DNA of 64,000 bases from Sipunculus nudus (lineage: Eukaryota; Annelida; Sipuncula; Golfingiida; Sipunculidae). The position numbers were made by a program, and so were the translations under genes. Below are positions 23,501 through 34,457 of this stretch, piece by piece. How positions within the stretch are numbered: the stretch's first letter is position 1; the number at the start of each line of letters is the position of its first letter. Location: NCBI GenBank assembly GCA_026874595.1, contig CM049312.1:79215429-79279428 (forward strand). The letters are read 5' to 3'. The notes under the pieces were generated by a model. That model saw only the letters and a list, made by a program, of their open reading frames with translations, ran no database searches and was not told the DNA's origin.

Positions 23501-25442
23501 CGACTGGAGGTAGATGTAAGTTCTACACATCTGATATCATAAATCACATTGCGCAGACTCGGACTCAAAGGAGTACGACTCTTCTTTTCGGGGATTGTTT
23601 GGGTCAAAATCTGACCCCCACAATGCACCTGGGCTTCTAAATACATCAGCGACAAAGGTATAAATGTAGTGAAGAGAACAATGTAGTCCGTTCAAATGTG
23701 GAGGAGAGGAATTGCTTCAAGCAAATTACATAAACATGGGTGTGTTTTTGGTACGGACTTTTCGGAATACGTGAAATCGTGTTAATGCATATGTAAGATA
23801 CTTTACGGGCATGCGCAGTGCGCAACATAATACCCTGCAGTGTTTATGTTTACTGGGGCGGGGCCTTCTTCTTGGAGCCAGGTCTTCGGCTCGGTCGAGC
23901 AGGGACTCTGATTCTGCGTCTGCTTCAGCTATTTCATGAAATATTAAAAAGACATTTGAACCAATCAAGTGGCCAGCTTTAGATCAACCGTCCGGGGACG
24001 AGGAATATCACGAAGAATCAGACCAGTCATATAAAGGCTTGTAAATCATTTTCTGGCGTTTGTTACTCCTGTAAAAGGCATATGAACGGATATGATTTTC
24101 GTGTACTGAAATTATATTATTGCAACCCTGAATTTTAATGTAGGCTAACGTTTTCATAATCCTCGATCAAGCAGGCTATAAGGCTGAAGGTAAGGGATCA
24201 GCTGAACAGGGCTTAAGACCTGGTTCTGAGGACGACAGATGATCAAGTAAACTCAAACAAAAGCATTGTTCGCCCTTGAGAGATCTTAACTTCTGTCAAT
24301 AATAGAAATGATTCGCTCCATTATTTTGAAAAGAAAAGCACATTTTCATTCGTCCGTCTGTATTTTAGAAAAAGATTAATTATCTGCAGTCTATAGGCAA
24401 TAATAATACATGTATCCTATCCAAAATTATAACAGCAAAATTATAGCATTTTTTTGCTTAAATCATAATTTAAAATAGCCGCTTTCACAATATTTTTTAA
24501 GAGAAAGCTTAAGACATATCATGTGCGCAGGAAAGGTTATCTTATCATAATCACTTGTGTAGAGTTCACTGTTAATATCAGGGATGATGTTGAACGATGA
24601 CGAGAGAATCCTCTCACATCTACCCTCATTGAAGATATTTACAGCCCGACAGGCTGTCTGACGAGTGCAAGACGCAATACACTGCAACGTGTCCATTGCC
24701 GGGACTCCCGTTGACACTTCTGTTACAGATGCACTAGCTCTTGCATGGCTGTGTGGTGTATATGCCCTGCGTAGTCCGCATTTTTGGGCGGCTCCTGATT
24801 ATGAAAAAAAAGTAAAACCTGAAGATTGAATTCAAGAGCTCCGTGACAACAAATTTTAAATGTCTACCTTATACATTTAAAGATCATAGTTTACATTTGA
24901 AACGCCCTTTTATCATATCAAGGATCATGATATTTGGTTTGACATTTTATTGCTTTTTTGGTCTAAGTATTCATTTAGAATCCGATTATTTTGATTAAAA
25001 ATAAACTACACAATGTACCTTGGCCATGATGACTTTCCTATGTCAACAAACCATGTCGGTTAAAAAGACCTGCATATTCAAAGGACGAATTCTGCATCCA
25101 CGTATGTTCTGTTCATCTATAACGTTCGAGTTTCAGAAACCCCGACTTAGTGTGGTGAAATATGCTTGATGCTTGAATTCCTTTGCAATTTGATTATTAA
25201 AACATCCAATATTGTAGATTAATGAAAAAATACAATTATAATATTCATAAAGTGCAAAAAGAAAACCTTTACTAAGACAAATTGTTTGGGTGCTTGAGTT
25301 GATAATATATCAAGCATTCTGACTATAAATCCAGACAACTATAAGTAAAACAGAAAGGGCAAATAGGATTTAGAAAAAAATAAGGTAACCTTAAATATTT
25401 ACCAGCTGCAAAAGTGATGAACAGAAGGACTCCTCTCAACAT
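14290..25442 (-). CDS. Gene B: secreted PAN-CTLD lectin with an AT splice donor
   Basis: Four exons are read on the minus strand: signal 25442-25403, PAN-like 24794-24546, CTLD-a 18060-17848, CTLD-b 14516-14290. If all are joined the frame stays open for about 242 aa. The CTLD has EPN and WND, the canonical calcium/mannose-type pair. The PAN exon ends at the family position, but the intron starts ATAAG instead of GTAAG, so this exon may be skipped; because it is phase 1 at both ends, skipping keeps the frame. The 6.5-kb intron after it holds LINE and LTR-element relics, and the next intron holds a foldback MITE and a LINE fragment. It could be a functional gene with alternative splicing or an early pseudogene. 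Confidence 0.75.
14770..15699. mobile_element. TTAA-flanked foldback MITE, about 930 bp
   Basis: Both ends carry TTAA (14770-14773 and 15696-15699) followed inward by GGG(G)TTAATAATTTTATA. The two arms, about 14770-15005 and 15470-15699, are inverted copies along some 235 bp; the shared inner block reads TCCAGTACTGG.TACTGCAT. A TTAA target is typical of piggyBac-type insertions, so a non-autonomous piggyBac-like element is the best guess. The centre holds open frames of unknown meaning and no recognisable transposase. It lies in the last intron of gene B. Confidence 0.75.
15700..16740. other. Intron of gene B, no gene recognised
   Basis: No coding exon is recognised. Around 15800-15960, 16190-16270 and 16490-16610 there are GC-richer islands with GACTCGG/GGGTC words in an otherwise AT-rich stretch. 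They look like worn dispersed repeats, but I cannot name them. Confidence 0.4.
16741..17348. other. GC-rich segment with internal GAGCCTTGTCCCTG repeats
   Basis: Base composition is clearly richer in G and C than the surroundings. GAGCCT(T/C)GTCCC words recur at about 16973, 17060 and 17108. Open frames cross it on both strands with no domain I recognise. It directly abuts the LINE fragment at 17349, on that element's downstream side, so it may be its 3' part. Confidence 0.45.
17349..17815 (-). mobile_element. LINE fragment, RT C-terminal region (jockey-like)
   Basis: The minus-strand translation shows IKDIEQRVKAGLNCLRVL, then a YLYKA..RS..MYGC stretch, then HIKKLQRLQNRALRTALRL. This is the typical end of a jockey-type RT ORF. 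One in-frame stop interrupts it. It is a 5'-truncated copy just downstream of the CTLD-a exon of gene B. Confidence 0.65.
17848..18060 (-). CDS. Gene B exon: CTLD first half (213 nt)
   Basis: On the minus strand the acceptor is CATTTCTTTCAG before 18060 and the donor GTAAGA follows 17848. It encodes CPVGFSDLLQDG, PSCYLF, SRRIC and GGDLISVES. Phase is 1 at both ends and the length is identical to the exons in genes A and E. Confidence 0.9.
18300..19870 (+). mobile_element. Relic of an LTR-type retroelement (gag-like and RNase H-like pieces)
   Basis: A gag-like stretch begins at ATG 18306 and continues in broken frames. It includes LFDELFGKDYLENYI near 18550 and LPAEVFAFNLIRKAGI, then LVRTGL, near 18690-18770. 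At 19413-19865 there is an RNase H-like stretch with FSDTGFGNLLNGIDS, then a RRVVESTLAAE signature. The protease, integrase and RT core that should lie between are gone. Stops and frameshifts are numerous. A copia-type origin is my best guess, without proof. Confidence 0.5.
20500..23395 (+). mobile_element. Decayed LINE (CR1/L2-like), near full length of ORF2
   Basis: In order there is an endonuclease domain from about 20590 (MFVNPRSVLNKYL, GVTEAWLPHDDPD, MGDFNIN near 20980, SDHF near 21170) and RT motifs (FRPVSNLPFLGKM near 22060, DISAAFDTV near 22260-22290, YGVPQGSIL near 22425, YSDD near 22530). The C-terminus has SRVDYCKSLLAG and TPSLKTLHWL-like pieces. The tail near 23350 has the GCGCTATAT motif often found at the 3' end of such LINEs. 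Frameshifts and stops are many. It sits in a gene B intron, antisense to the gene. Confidence 0.75.
23396..23929. other. Intron of gene B, no gene recognised
   Basis: Open frames at 23389-23640 (+) and 23380-23655 (-) overlap each other and show no known domain. No splice-flanked exon is seen. Confidence 0.4.
23930..25090 (-). repeat. Block around the gene B PAN exon, duplicated at 29490-30570
   Basis: Landmarks shared in the same order include GAACCA(A/G)TCAAGTG, CATATAAAG.C.TGTAAATC, GAGACCTGG/AAGACCTGG followed by TTCTGAGGAC or CTCTGAGAAT, the PAN exon itself, and a TTTACATTTGAA block beyond it. The copies are clearly diverged. The other copy carries a dead PAN exon. Confidence 0.65.
24546..24794 (-). 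CDS. Gene B exon: PAN/apple-like module, donor mutated
   Basis: The acceptor is TTTTCATAATCAG before 24794. The frame reads KCGLRRAYTPHSHARA, then CIASCTRQTACRAVNIF, GRCERIL and ELYTSDY. The exon should end at 24546, by comparison with YTGPYG|GTAGG and YTGTYG|GTAAG in genes A and E, but the next bases are ATAAG. Read through, the glycine codon GGT has become GAT (Asp). At 249 nt it is five codons shorter than its relatives. Confidence 0.75.
25403..25442 (-). CDS. Gene B exon: signal peptide
   Basis: ATG at 25442-25440 opens MLRGVLLFITFAAG, a short hydrophobic leader, and a GTAAAT donor follows 25403 in phase 1. The position (about 610 bp before the PAN exon) and phase match genes E and F. 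Confidence 0.75.
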
Positions 25443-27740
25443 TGTAAAGGTCAGCTTGTGAATCTCTATCGACGTCACAGCTATTAAAGTAACCTTGTCT
25501 GGTAAATTGAGTTAAAGCCTCATAGGATCAATCATTTAACCATTTGTGTATATACACAACAGAGGTGCTACATGTACGATGGCTCTGTTATTGTGTATTG
25601 GTATAATGACAAGACGGGCTAATGGGGTATTGAATACAGGTGACAACCACACCATCCGGAGGTATTATGTTTATATGAATAAACCGTCGTTGATGATCTG
25701 AGACCATGAGCGATAAATGTCACCAGACCATAGACACTTGCGGGACACAAAACGGAGTGTAAACAAGGAACTCAAACCATTAACAAAGACTCTCTTTCCA
25801 TGTGTACGTCGTACAACCATGAATTCGTGTCTAAGCAACCCTATCTAGTCGATTGAATATCTATGCAACCAATGTTTTGACGGTTTAAATATTAACTAGA
25901 TATTATTCACTTGTGTGAATTTTCTGTCCTTGGCTGTGAATTGGCTGCAAATGAGAGAGCGGTTCTTGTATTGTAAAGAATGCAACTATTAATTAGAAGC
26001 AGTGTGAGAATTAACAGAAATCTGCTCTTTTTTTAAATGTAAATATACACATTATAAACTATTATATTTATAATAGTTTTTAATGTATGTTTCACATATA
26101 TATGTATTTCTCTGTGTGATTGTGATTGCAAATGAGCAAAATGCACATTAAAAAATGCATATTACAAGGAGAGTGTTTACATTCCGAGAATATCTAAGCA
26201 TTTTAATTGAGTGCTATTGGACCATAATATTATAGAGAGCAACTGTCATGACATTTTAAGTTATTCTGATGACAAAAGAACACTACTGAAGTGAACCTAC
26301 AAATTGAATACACAAATACTACATCACTCAAATAGAAGAAAAAGTGTCAGGTTATAATGACATTCGGTATTCTCCACTGTACAGTTGCCTTTTGACAATG
26401 ATATCAGCTAAAATTGAACACGTTAAGTACTAAATGATGCATATCTTTTTAGTTGCATGGTTTATTGCAGGAACAAGTATTGTATTGAAAATTTCATTGT
26501 TTTTGTGAAATATCAAATGAAGGCTCTATGATTAAAGTGTTAAGATGATTACAGCTGTATGGTTGTTGATTCAATTATATAATATAAATCTGTAAGAAAT
26601 AATCATATTTTTGCGAGGCTACACACAAATGCATGATAGTAACACTTCTTTGCAGCTCAGCTACCTCCTGTATTTGTAATGAAATTTAATTAACCTGACT
26701 CGCCAAGCCTACAGTACACTGACCACATTTAATGTTTGAGCACGTGTCAGTAACTGGGTTGAGTGATCAAAGGAATCGCACTATATCGCTCAGGAAAAAA
26801 ATGGAATAACTAGGAGGTATCAATTAGAATTACTCTGCAAGACACTAGTTGACTAAGAAAAATATCCAAATATCTTGCTGAATGTACAGGAATATATTTC
26901 AATCGACGACTGTTTTAATATGACTGAACCAATGGATAAAAATGCATTTATTGTACTTTCTTTGCTCCTGTACAATCAGGTTACCGGTAATATTCTACAC
27001 AAAATTAAAAAAAAGACTGACGTCCAATTAAAATTTACGGATTTAAAGAGTTTGAAAGTGCTATTTTTATGTTTTTAGCTATTTTGAGAACAACCATGTT
27101 TTTTTTTTGTATTTGATTCGGGTGAATCACATCCATTCAGAGGAAACAATTTGGTAATAAGTTCCAACTGAAAATTGATATTTTGTGTCGACTTCCTATT
27201 TGGAAAGCTATCTAATTTGATGCGTGTCTGTGCAAGATCAAGAGTTAAAATAAATCCTTCGGTGAAAGTCTCCTTAATAGTTTTGCAGTTTGGGTCCTTG
27301 CCCTTCAAAGAGTATATTATTCCAATCACATATTGAGATTATAAACTACCGAGTGAAAGAGATTATAAACGTGTTCAAAAACTTCCTTGATAACTGATTA
27401 TATTCTTGTCCTTACGTCAACCATCATACGCCCTTAAGCCAAAGTAATGTATTGATCCCAAATCTAATACAAGGACGTTGAAATATTCTCATTTTGACAC
27501 AATATAAGTCCAATACATTTCGGGATGGTGATATATGAATGAATCCTTATTTGCACAAAGGCATTTATGTGTCTCTTGTACTGTTTGCTCTTCGTTGCAA
27601 TCTGTGTATATCACCGTTTTGTCTTTGTTGCGCCATTAACGAGCTGTAGAACTGAATCTGTACAAAATTTAAAGTGATATTTCTTCTCGTTGCTGATGTC
27701 GCAGGTATGGTGTTCTCTGTAATTTTTTTTTATATTTTAC
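25443..27740. other. Intergenic, no gene recognised
   Basis: AT-rich sequence between gene B, transcribed leftward, and pseudogene C, transcribed rightward, so it may include the promoter of gene B. No core promoter motif stands out enough to call. Short open frames at 26875-27078 and 27075-27329 look random. Confidence 0.45.
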
Positions 27741-27747
27741 TTATATA

Positions 27748-28251
27748 TGTACATCACGTAGCTCTGATCTATTAAGCATAGAGACACATTATGAGCAAGT
27801 TCATGTGGAAATTATCATGGACTCCATCGATATCCCAGGTAGCGTTTATTTAGGTCATACACAATATTTGATTGTACAAAGCTTTCCTTTATTAAAGCTT
27901 TACAAATGTAGTTTGTCTGCTCTAGTTTGTGAACTAGTTTTACTCGCATTTACTCAATCGCAGATTGATAAAAAATATGGTGAACTATAGACCCATATAT
28001 ATTTGTATTTTAAATCAGGGGTTGATGGTATTTGGACGTCAGGTACCGACATTGACGTCAGCCGTGAATGGAAATGGAAGGCAACAGGGGCCCTGTTTGT
28101 CTACACGAAATGGAGCAGCCGAACACTCTGCGTCACCTTCCCAAAGAGGTTTGTTTACGAATGGAACGACGATGTATGCTCCAAAAGAAGCATACATCGT
28201 GCGAAATATTCGCCATTTTTTCATGGATACTGCTTTATATTTATATTCTAA
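27748..28251 (+). pseudogene. Pseudogene C: broken CTLD exon pair
   Basis: At 27748-27838 the frame reads CTSRSSDLLSIETHYEQVHV and ends at a GTAGCG donor in phase 1. This is the second half of a CTLD-a exon; its first half (CP.GF...SCYLF) is missing. The CTLD-b exon starts after TTTTAAATCAG at 28019 with VDGIWTSGTDI, WKWKATGALFVYTKW, but the EPN segment is deleted. After YEWNDDVC the frame shifts, with KHTSCEI visible in another frame, and the family stop is lost. No signal or PAN exon precedes it. The long open frame 27965-28492 is in the wrong frame. Confidence 0.75.
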
Positions 28252-28259
28252 GAAATATA

Positions 28260-29489
28260 CCCACTGCCACAGTCAGAGAGTGGCCAGACACACAATTCGT
28301 AGGTGGGAAGTACCAACTATTTATGAATGGGCATTCATTAGTCACTTTATAAAAGCGTTGGTCCATGTCCATGTTCATTTCAGAATATTCTTTAAAAAAA
28401 TACACTTAATGAGGTTTTTGTTGATTGAGATAATAAGGGACGTTTCTTCATTCATAAATATTGCTTTAAATTTTATTTGTTTGTTTGGATAGTTAAATGC
28501 CTATGTCTTAATCGTTTTTTGGTAAGTAAAATGTAATCCTTATAATTGTATATCTATGTAAAAAATATTTAAAAAATAGTATTTATATGAACTGTTTGAT
28601 TGGGCGAATGAGTGCTAAAGGCTTTGTTAGTGTCATTAACGAAAAATGCGTTAATATGGCCAAACAATCTACAAACATTTAAGAATGCACTGTTCTTCTG
28701 AAATGATTTTGTTTCTGATCAGCAAATCTCCTTACCAAGAGATAAATGAAAGTCTTTTGTCTTCTTCCAGGTAAAAAGGTCATTTCCATGTGATAAATGT
28801 TTCACATTGCCTTTCTCCGGGTAAATAGGTCATTGCTTAGGGATAAATTATCGACATTCCCTTTTGTCCGGATAAATTGGTCATAACCAAGATATATATA
28901 GTCGACATTGCCTTATGGTCAATCATTGTGAAATTTGACTTTTCCTCTGTAGGTTTCCTGATTGATGCCTACAAACGTTCATTAAAGTTGTCTATTCTGC
29001 ACATTGTTAAGTTTGATATGTAAGAACCTAACAGGCTCTGATCATCTAAACAACTGAATTGCTATTTTGTTAGCACACGCAACAAGTTCTCTTTAGCTGT
29101 GCCTCCTAAGTTCGAGGAACCATTATTTGATTTGGCCTGTAGAGTATCTATACACTAATGCATTTTACGGGCAAAATATACGAACCTTCCTTCTTCACAA
29201 ATGAAACAATATGTGTATTATTATCCGTTGAGAATCACTGACTTCATAACGTCTCATTGTAAGTTTTAGTAATTTAAATGGCAAAGATTTATTTAAAAAA
29301 AAGTTTTTACTGTCCTTTTATCTATGAAATTTAGGAGAAACTCTTAAAGCACGTAATTTTAAACGATATTAAACAACATAATATTTGCATTTGACTTCAA
29401 AAGTCATTACATTTTACAGCGGGATATAAAGACTTAAGCAGTGGCAACCTAATATTAAACGCTTACTTAATTGTAAGTGCTCTATCATG
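28260..29489. other. Intergenic with a small minisatellite
   Basis: At about 28726-28918 units of 50-51 bp recur, with CC(A/G)G(G)TAAA..GGTCAT repeated near 28767, 28817 and 28868 and GACATTGCC at the unit ends. Nothing else is recognised. Confidence 0.5.
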
Positions 29490-30570
29490 AATGAGTAAAA
29501 AGCCAATTGAACCAGTCAAGTGCCCGCGGGGAAACTGTCGTTAGAACAGCCGTCTGGCAATGAGAATCTATACGCAGAAACTGACCATTCATATAAAGCC
29601 ATGTAAATCTTGTCACTTTCCGGTGTGTGTAATTTTGTTTATTTGTTTTCTGTTGACTCTTTAATTCTGCAAAGTTGGATTTAATTAGCCTTTAGTATTG
29701 TGGCCAATCGCATGCGCACCTGATCAAGATCCATGATAAGGCGAACCTAGCGGCCCGCTGGTAGCAAGATCTTTGCTCAACCGAGCTTGAGACCTGGCTC
29801 TGAGAATGTAATGCGAACTTTGTCAAGTCAATATAAATAAAAGCCAACATTCACTGTAATCATTTAAAATACAACAACAAAGGCCTTTCTTTTGAATAAG
29901 CTGATCAAAATATTGTGTTTCCTTATATTGAAAAAGGTCAGTTGGTCCACACTTCTAACCATCCGTGTCTGTTGTGTACCCTATCTTGCATGTTTGAATC
30001 AGCAGAATTCTCAAAGCAATTTCATGGTAAAAATAATAAATGGAAAATCCCCATGATATAACCGGAAGTTTCGAAAGAAAGTTTCAGATTTCCATGTAAT
30101 AATTTAATGCAATCTTCCAATAGTCACCCCTGTATAGTTCATTGATGATGGTGAATGATAATGAGAGAATCCGCTCACCTGTACAATCCTTGGATATATT
30201 TACAGTTGGGCATGCTGCCTAGTAAATGCAAGGCGCAATGCACTGAATGGGGAAAATGTCGAGTGTGCCGATATTCCCATTGTCAATTATTTACAGAGGT
30301 GTATAAGCTCTGGTGTACAAGGCCTGCGTGCAACATAGTTGTGAGCAGTTGCTGTCTAGGTCAAACTTCAAACCTGGTATCAAGTGTTCTATGACATATT
30401 ATTTTTTACTATTAAAATCTACTATTAATTCATTATAATTTACATTTGAACGGTAAATCCAATTTTACATTGGGCATGACGGCTTTCCTTTTGGAAACAA
30501 ATCAATCAGGATACAAAACCCTCATTTTCAAAGAAAGAAACCTGCTTCAGCATATAGTTGTGGTGATAGC
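29490..30570 (-). repeat. Diverged copy of the gene B PAN region (23930-25090)
   Basis: It is collinear with the block around the gene B PAN exon, in the same orientation and about 5.5 kb away. It contains the PAN pseudoexon at 30121-30349. Confidence 0.65.
30121..30349 (-). pseudogene. PAN/apple-like pseudoexon
   Basis: The minus strand reads ALYTRAYTPL, stop, then QCIAPCIY, stop, AACPTVNI and GERILSLSF. This is the family PAN core with two in-frame stops. The expected donor GTAAG is GGAAG and the acceptor is also not intact. The plus-strand open frame at 30155-30394 is its antisense shadow. Confidence 0.75.
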
Positions 30571-31239
30571 ACTATTATATAAATCTGCTTTAACACCGAA
30601 CCTTTTGTCTACTAGGAAAATGGTGATTTTAAACAACCTAAACACATTACAAATGATGTATAAGTTAATGAATTAACATTATGTCTTTTGATGATTTACC
30701 GCCTTCGACTATCTAAACACAATCGATAAAAGAAGAAGTTAGGTTAACCACAGTTCAAGGGTGAATTTTCTAAACTTTCATAAATTCCGACAAAAAAAAA
30801 TCCAACTTTGAGCTCAACCGGTTTTTGATCGACTGGAATCAGATGGCCTTCAACAGCATGTTTCCAAACAGAGATGTGCACATGAGACGTTATCATTTCC
30901 AGACGTGATCATTATCAGATATGAGGGCTACTGTTTCGTCTCGAAGCCTGGACTTGGATATTATAATCTTCATAAATTATCTGTTGTCCATTTGGCAGTG
31001 AGTTTCACAGTAAATGTTGCAAATTCGTATTTTTCTCACTCATGCCGCTCTGTTTACTCGGACCATCATTCATAGACCAAACCCTCCATCTCTCACCGAA
31101 GACATGCACCGAGCAAAACACTCAAACGTAAGCTTGAACAGAAGTTGCGAGCATCAAGCCTGGTCATTTATTACATGATGTATAACAAAACCAATGTGTA
31201 TTCATGAATAATATACTTACATAGGCAAAACTGAAATCT

Positions 31240-31560
31240 TCTGGTTTTGCTCATTCAAGCAATTTTGTTATATGGTACACATGAAGAGATACGTTCTACA
31301 TCAGCAAGTATCCAGCAAAATCCTGGAAGCTATATCTGCCTCGATAAGGGTCCGAATGATATTCTTTATTCTCTCGACCACCGCCTTGCTCCTTTGATGT
31401 TTTTTTCTCATTCTGTCAGCTGCATTTGACACTAATGACCTTAAACTCTGCTGTTACGTCTCGTCCGTGATTTCGAGCAAACCATGTGTGTTGGTGAAAT
31501 CAAAAACACTCTAAGCATCATACTAGGATTCATTAAAGTTTATTTTGTAAAAAACCTTGG
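31240..31560 (+). mobile_element. Small LINE RT relic
   Basis: Around 31340-31450 the translation reads NDILYSLDHRLAPLM and, one frame over, LILSAAFDTND, which is RT motif A of LINEs. No further RT motif is seen, so the copy is short and dead. Confidence 0.5.
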
Positions 31561-31879
31561 CAGATCAGATATAATTGTATTGACCTTTAAGTTTAAGTTT
31601 TGTGTACACTTTCGGTTTCTCGTACTTCATAAGTGTCAATATTCATTTTAGTGAACAGGACAAAATATAATCTAATTTATTAATGCTGTATATTCAATGG
31701 TAAGCAAGAGAAACGAATATACAGCACACGGAATGTACATATTACATATCTCGGTCTGTTTGAAAAACTATTTCTTGCACTGTGCATTGACCATTTTTAC
31801 CGTATTAATTTACTAAATATACATATAGATATATTAACATGAAAATCATAAGTAGATATATATGAGCCACTATGTAATC

Positions 31880-32106
31880 CTAACTCAGAGGGAGTGCAGT
31901 AATTTCACAAAATTTGTTGCGTGGAAGGTCGCATCTCTCATCGTCCCATGATTTGCCCAAAGATATCGTCATGGTCATACAGTCCCGATTATTTTCATTG
32001 TTTGGTTGACCAGGCATCCAATCAGAATACCCGAACCGGGCTTTTCTGTGTGACCATACCCATTTCCCTTCTTGTTGAAAATCAGAACCAGACATCCAGA
32101 CGGGAC
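31880..32106 (-). CDS. Gene D exon: CTLD second half with stop (227 nt)
   Basis: The acceptor is TTTTTGCCAAAG before 32106. The frame reads VWMSGSD, GYSDWMPGQPNN, DCMTM, KSWDDERC and KFCEI. Length is the family's 227 nt. Confidence 0.9.
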
Positions 32107-32250
32107 CTTTGGCAAAAAGAATGTAATGCACACAGTGTTAAATTATTCAGTAATGATAAAAATTAAATACCAGTAATTTCGTTGCATTTGTTAAAAAGGA
32201 AAATGCAATGAAGAGATTGCATTTCGTAATATTATATATTATTTCCTAAC

Positions 32251-32283
<33 letters not shown>

Positions 32284-32794
32284 AAGGTAATATATACCTG
32301 TTTATATATAAAGTAATATAAAAATAATAAATTAAGTATGCACTTCTGCAGAATTCTATTGCGGACCAATGACTGGGTGTTAACAGATGATAACCCTTCA
32401 AATGGGATACCAGGCCCAGTCTAAAGCACCTATTGCTCCTGTTCTAATTCACAAGGGGTTTTTACTACTTCAACGTTGACTGGAAAAAAAAACGGAAACG
32501 GGCATTTGTTTATTTTTCACTCTAACATTTAAGGATGAAAGGACTTCAAACTTTGTCCAAGTTGAAAGGAATACTTACCGATATAACCAAAGGTCATGAA
32601 GACCTGCACGATGTGAAGCTTTACTTTCATAGTCTCAACTGCTACAGGTTTAGCGCCATGTGGTCTACATCTGGCCCGTACTGTAGGAAATGTGACTTTC
32701 AAATTAGGCATATAGAGGTAACACGAGGGCATGAAGCCCCCTTCAGCTCTCGGGGTTCCATTTGAGAAGAAATGAGTAAATCCTTCAGGACAAG
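31880..32794 (-). CDS. Gene D: CTLD of a PAN-CTLD lectin
   Basis: Two intact minus-strand exons, 32794-32579 and 32106-31880, make a complete CTLD ending at a stop at 31880. The site motif is QPN with WDD rather than EPN/WND, so ligand preference probably differs from genes A, B and E. Upstream on the same strand lie three tandem PAN-like exons that each carry two stops. No signal exon was found near 37-38 kb. It may therefore be a dying gene whose CTLD is still clean, or may use another first exon. Confidence 0.75.
32579..32794 (-). CDS. Gene D exon: CTLD first half (216 nt)
   Basis: The acceptor is TTTTTCATTACAG before 32794 and the donor GTAAGT follows 32579, phase 1 at both ends. It reads CPEGFTHFFSNGTP, MPSCYLYMP, RARC and AVETM. 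It is more diverged than the other members: the GGDLISVES block is AKPVAVETM. Confidence 0.88.
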
Positions 32795-33642
32795 CTGTAA
32801 TGAAAAATACAAAGCGCTCATATTTAAACTTTTAATACAAAAGGACAGAATAAATACGGTGGTTAATGTACTATTTTCATAATGTTCAACCGATAAATAA
32901 ATTGAAAAAGAAAAAGGGTACAATCACCTTTCTAAGATATTTTTTATTAATTAAGCCTGAGATGAAAGGATATATATATAGTTTTTAGTCAATAAACATG
33001 TGCAAGCAGGGTCATTCCTCCTCCTGAAAAAAAATCTCTTTTTTTCGATTTATGAAAGAGGCAATGGTGCTTTCTTTTTAGCCGGACGCTATCATTCCTT
33101 ATCTCAGGAAGTATTTTTCCAGCAGAAGACAAAGGTCTATGTGCTTACACATAGTGTAAAATCATAGTTTTGGAGACAAAGTTTACTTTATCGTTATTCT
33201 GTAAAGCGCAATTTTCTACACAGGCGTTTCATACAGCTGCTTGCGAGGCAGGTTGCGGTTAACGTTTTTTTTACGATGCGATGATATATCTAAATATAAC
33301 ATTTGAGCTTCTTAACATGGAAAGCATATGCATAAAACATGTAAATATCTACACTGCGATTATGAGGTCAAGCTTTTCTAATGAAGGATCAAGGAAACTA
33401 GAACGTTCTTCCAATACGATATAAAATCCATGCCTACTTTTAAAACAATATTAAAAGGACAATCATTGCACCTTACACATTATGAAATGGAATACGCTGG
33501 TTGCCACTTTACTTGCAATGAGAGCCTTTACAGAACTCGCGGATAACAGGAATAATTTAGGAACCTATGTGGGAAATCATTTTTCGTTGATTATTGGTAT
33601 CGCCCAATTCGATTTCCAATTGAACATATCATAGTTCACCCT
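32795..33642. other. Gene D intron, nothing recognised
   Basis: AT-rich intron between the CTLD-a exon and the PAN array. No exon or element is recognised. Confidence 0.45.
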
Positions 33643-34087
33643 AAATATGGCCTTCTAAGTGTATATGCATGACCACGTGTTGCATGAGGTACTCGCACCA
33701 AAGGGTTTCTGTTATGTTGAGAATTAGACTAATACGATTTATAGTGCTCATTCTAAAATGATTCACCGGATATATCACGGTTAGACATTTTTTCTATTTA
33801 TGTTTATATATAGGATGAATTTATTCGAACAACCAGTTCACTAAAAGCAGACATGCAGTGTCGTAGATTTATACTTTGGCAGAACTCGACCACTGTTCAT
33901 AATCATATTGTATACGATGCACTGTGAGATTTCAATAAAAGATTTATTTTTAGGTTCCACCATCATGTTGTTTCATCTGGTGCCTGAACTGACGACTGGC
34001 AAACATAATATGGATCTGTGTTTTTGTGTTCTTGCATGTAAAGCAAAAATATAATCTAGTTATTAAACTGATTGATAAGCAGATAAG

Positions 34088-34122
<35 letters not shown>

Positions 34123-34457
34123 CTGAAAAATGCTTTACATTTTACCTATACTTTCATCGTATAAAAACCTGAATTTAATTGGAAGAATTCTGATAAATAG
34201 AAACTTTAGTTTAGTTTAGAAAGTACCTATAGCACACTGAATACTCCTGAGGCAAGCCAGATACAAATAATATATATGTAAATTTTGCTAAACCAAAACG
34301 GATATAGGGAAATTTGATAATTTAACACCACTCATTTGTCTATTTTGTTCCATACCTATTACAAACAATGTTGGAATTATAATATGGGATTTTACATATC
34401 TAAAATGAGACACCTATAAATTCAATTTCAGTTGACAAACTCTATGTAGTTTCTCAC

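Noticed and set aside
27965-28492. 175-codon plus-strand open frame
   Set aside because: It covers pseudogene C in the wrong frame; the lectin landmarks are in other frames.
34086-34120. Regular repeats as a possible CRISPR array (here and at 4690-5470, 41275-41442)
   Set aside because: The genome is clearly eukaryotic, the units are microsatellite, diverged tandem or hairpin repeats, and no spacer pattern or Cas gene is present.
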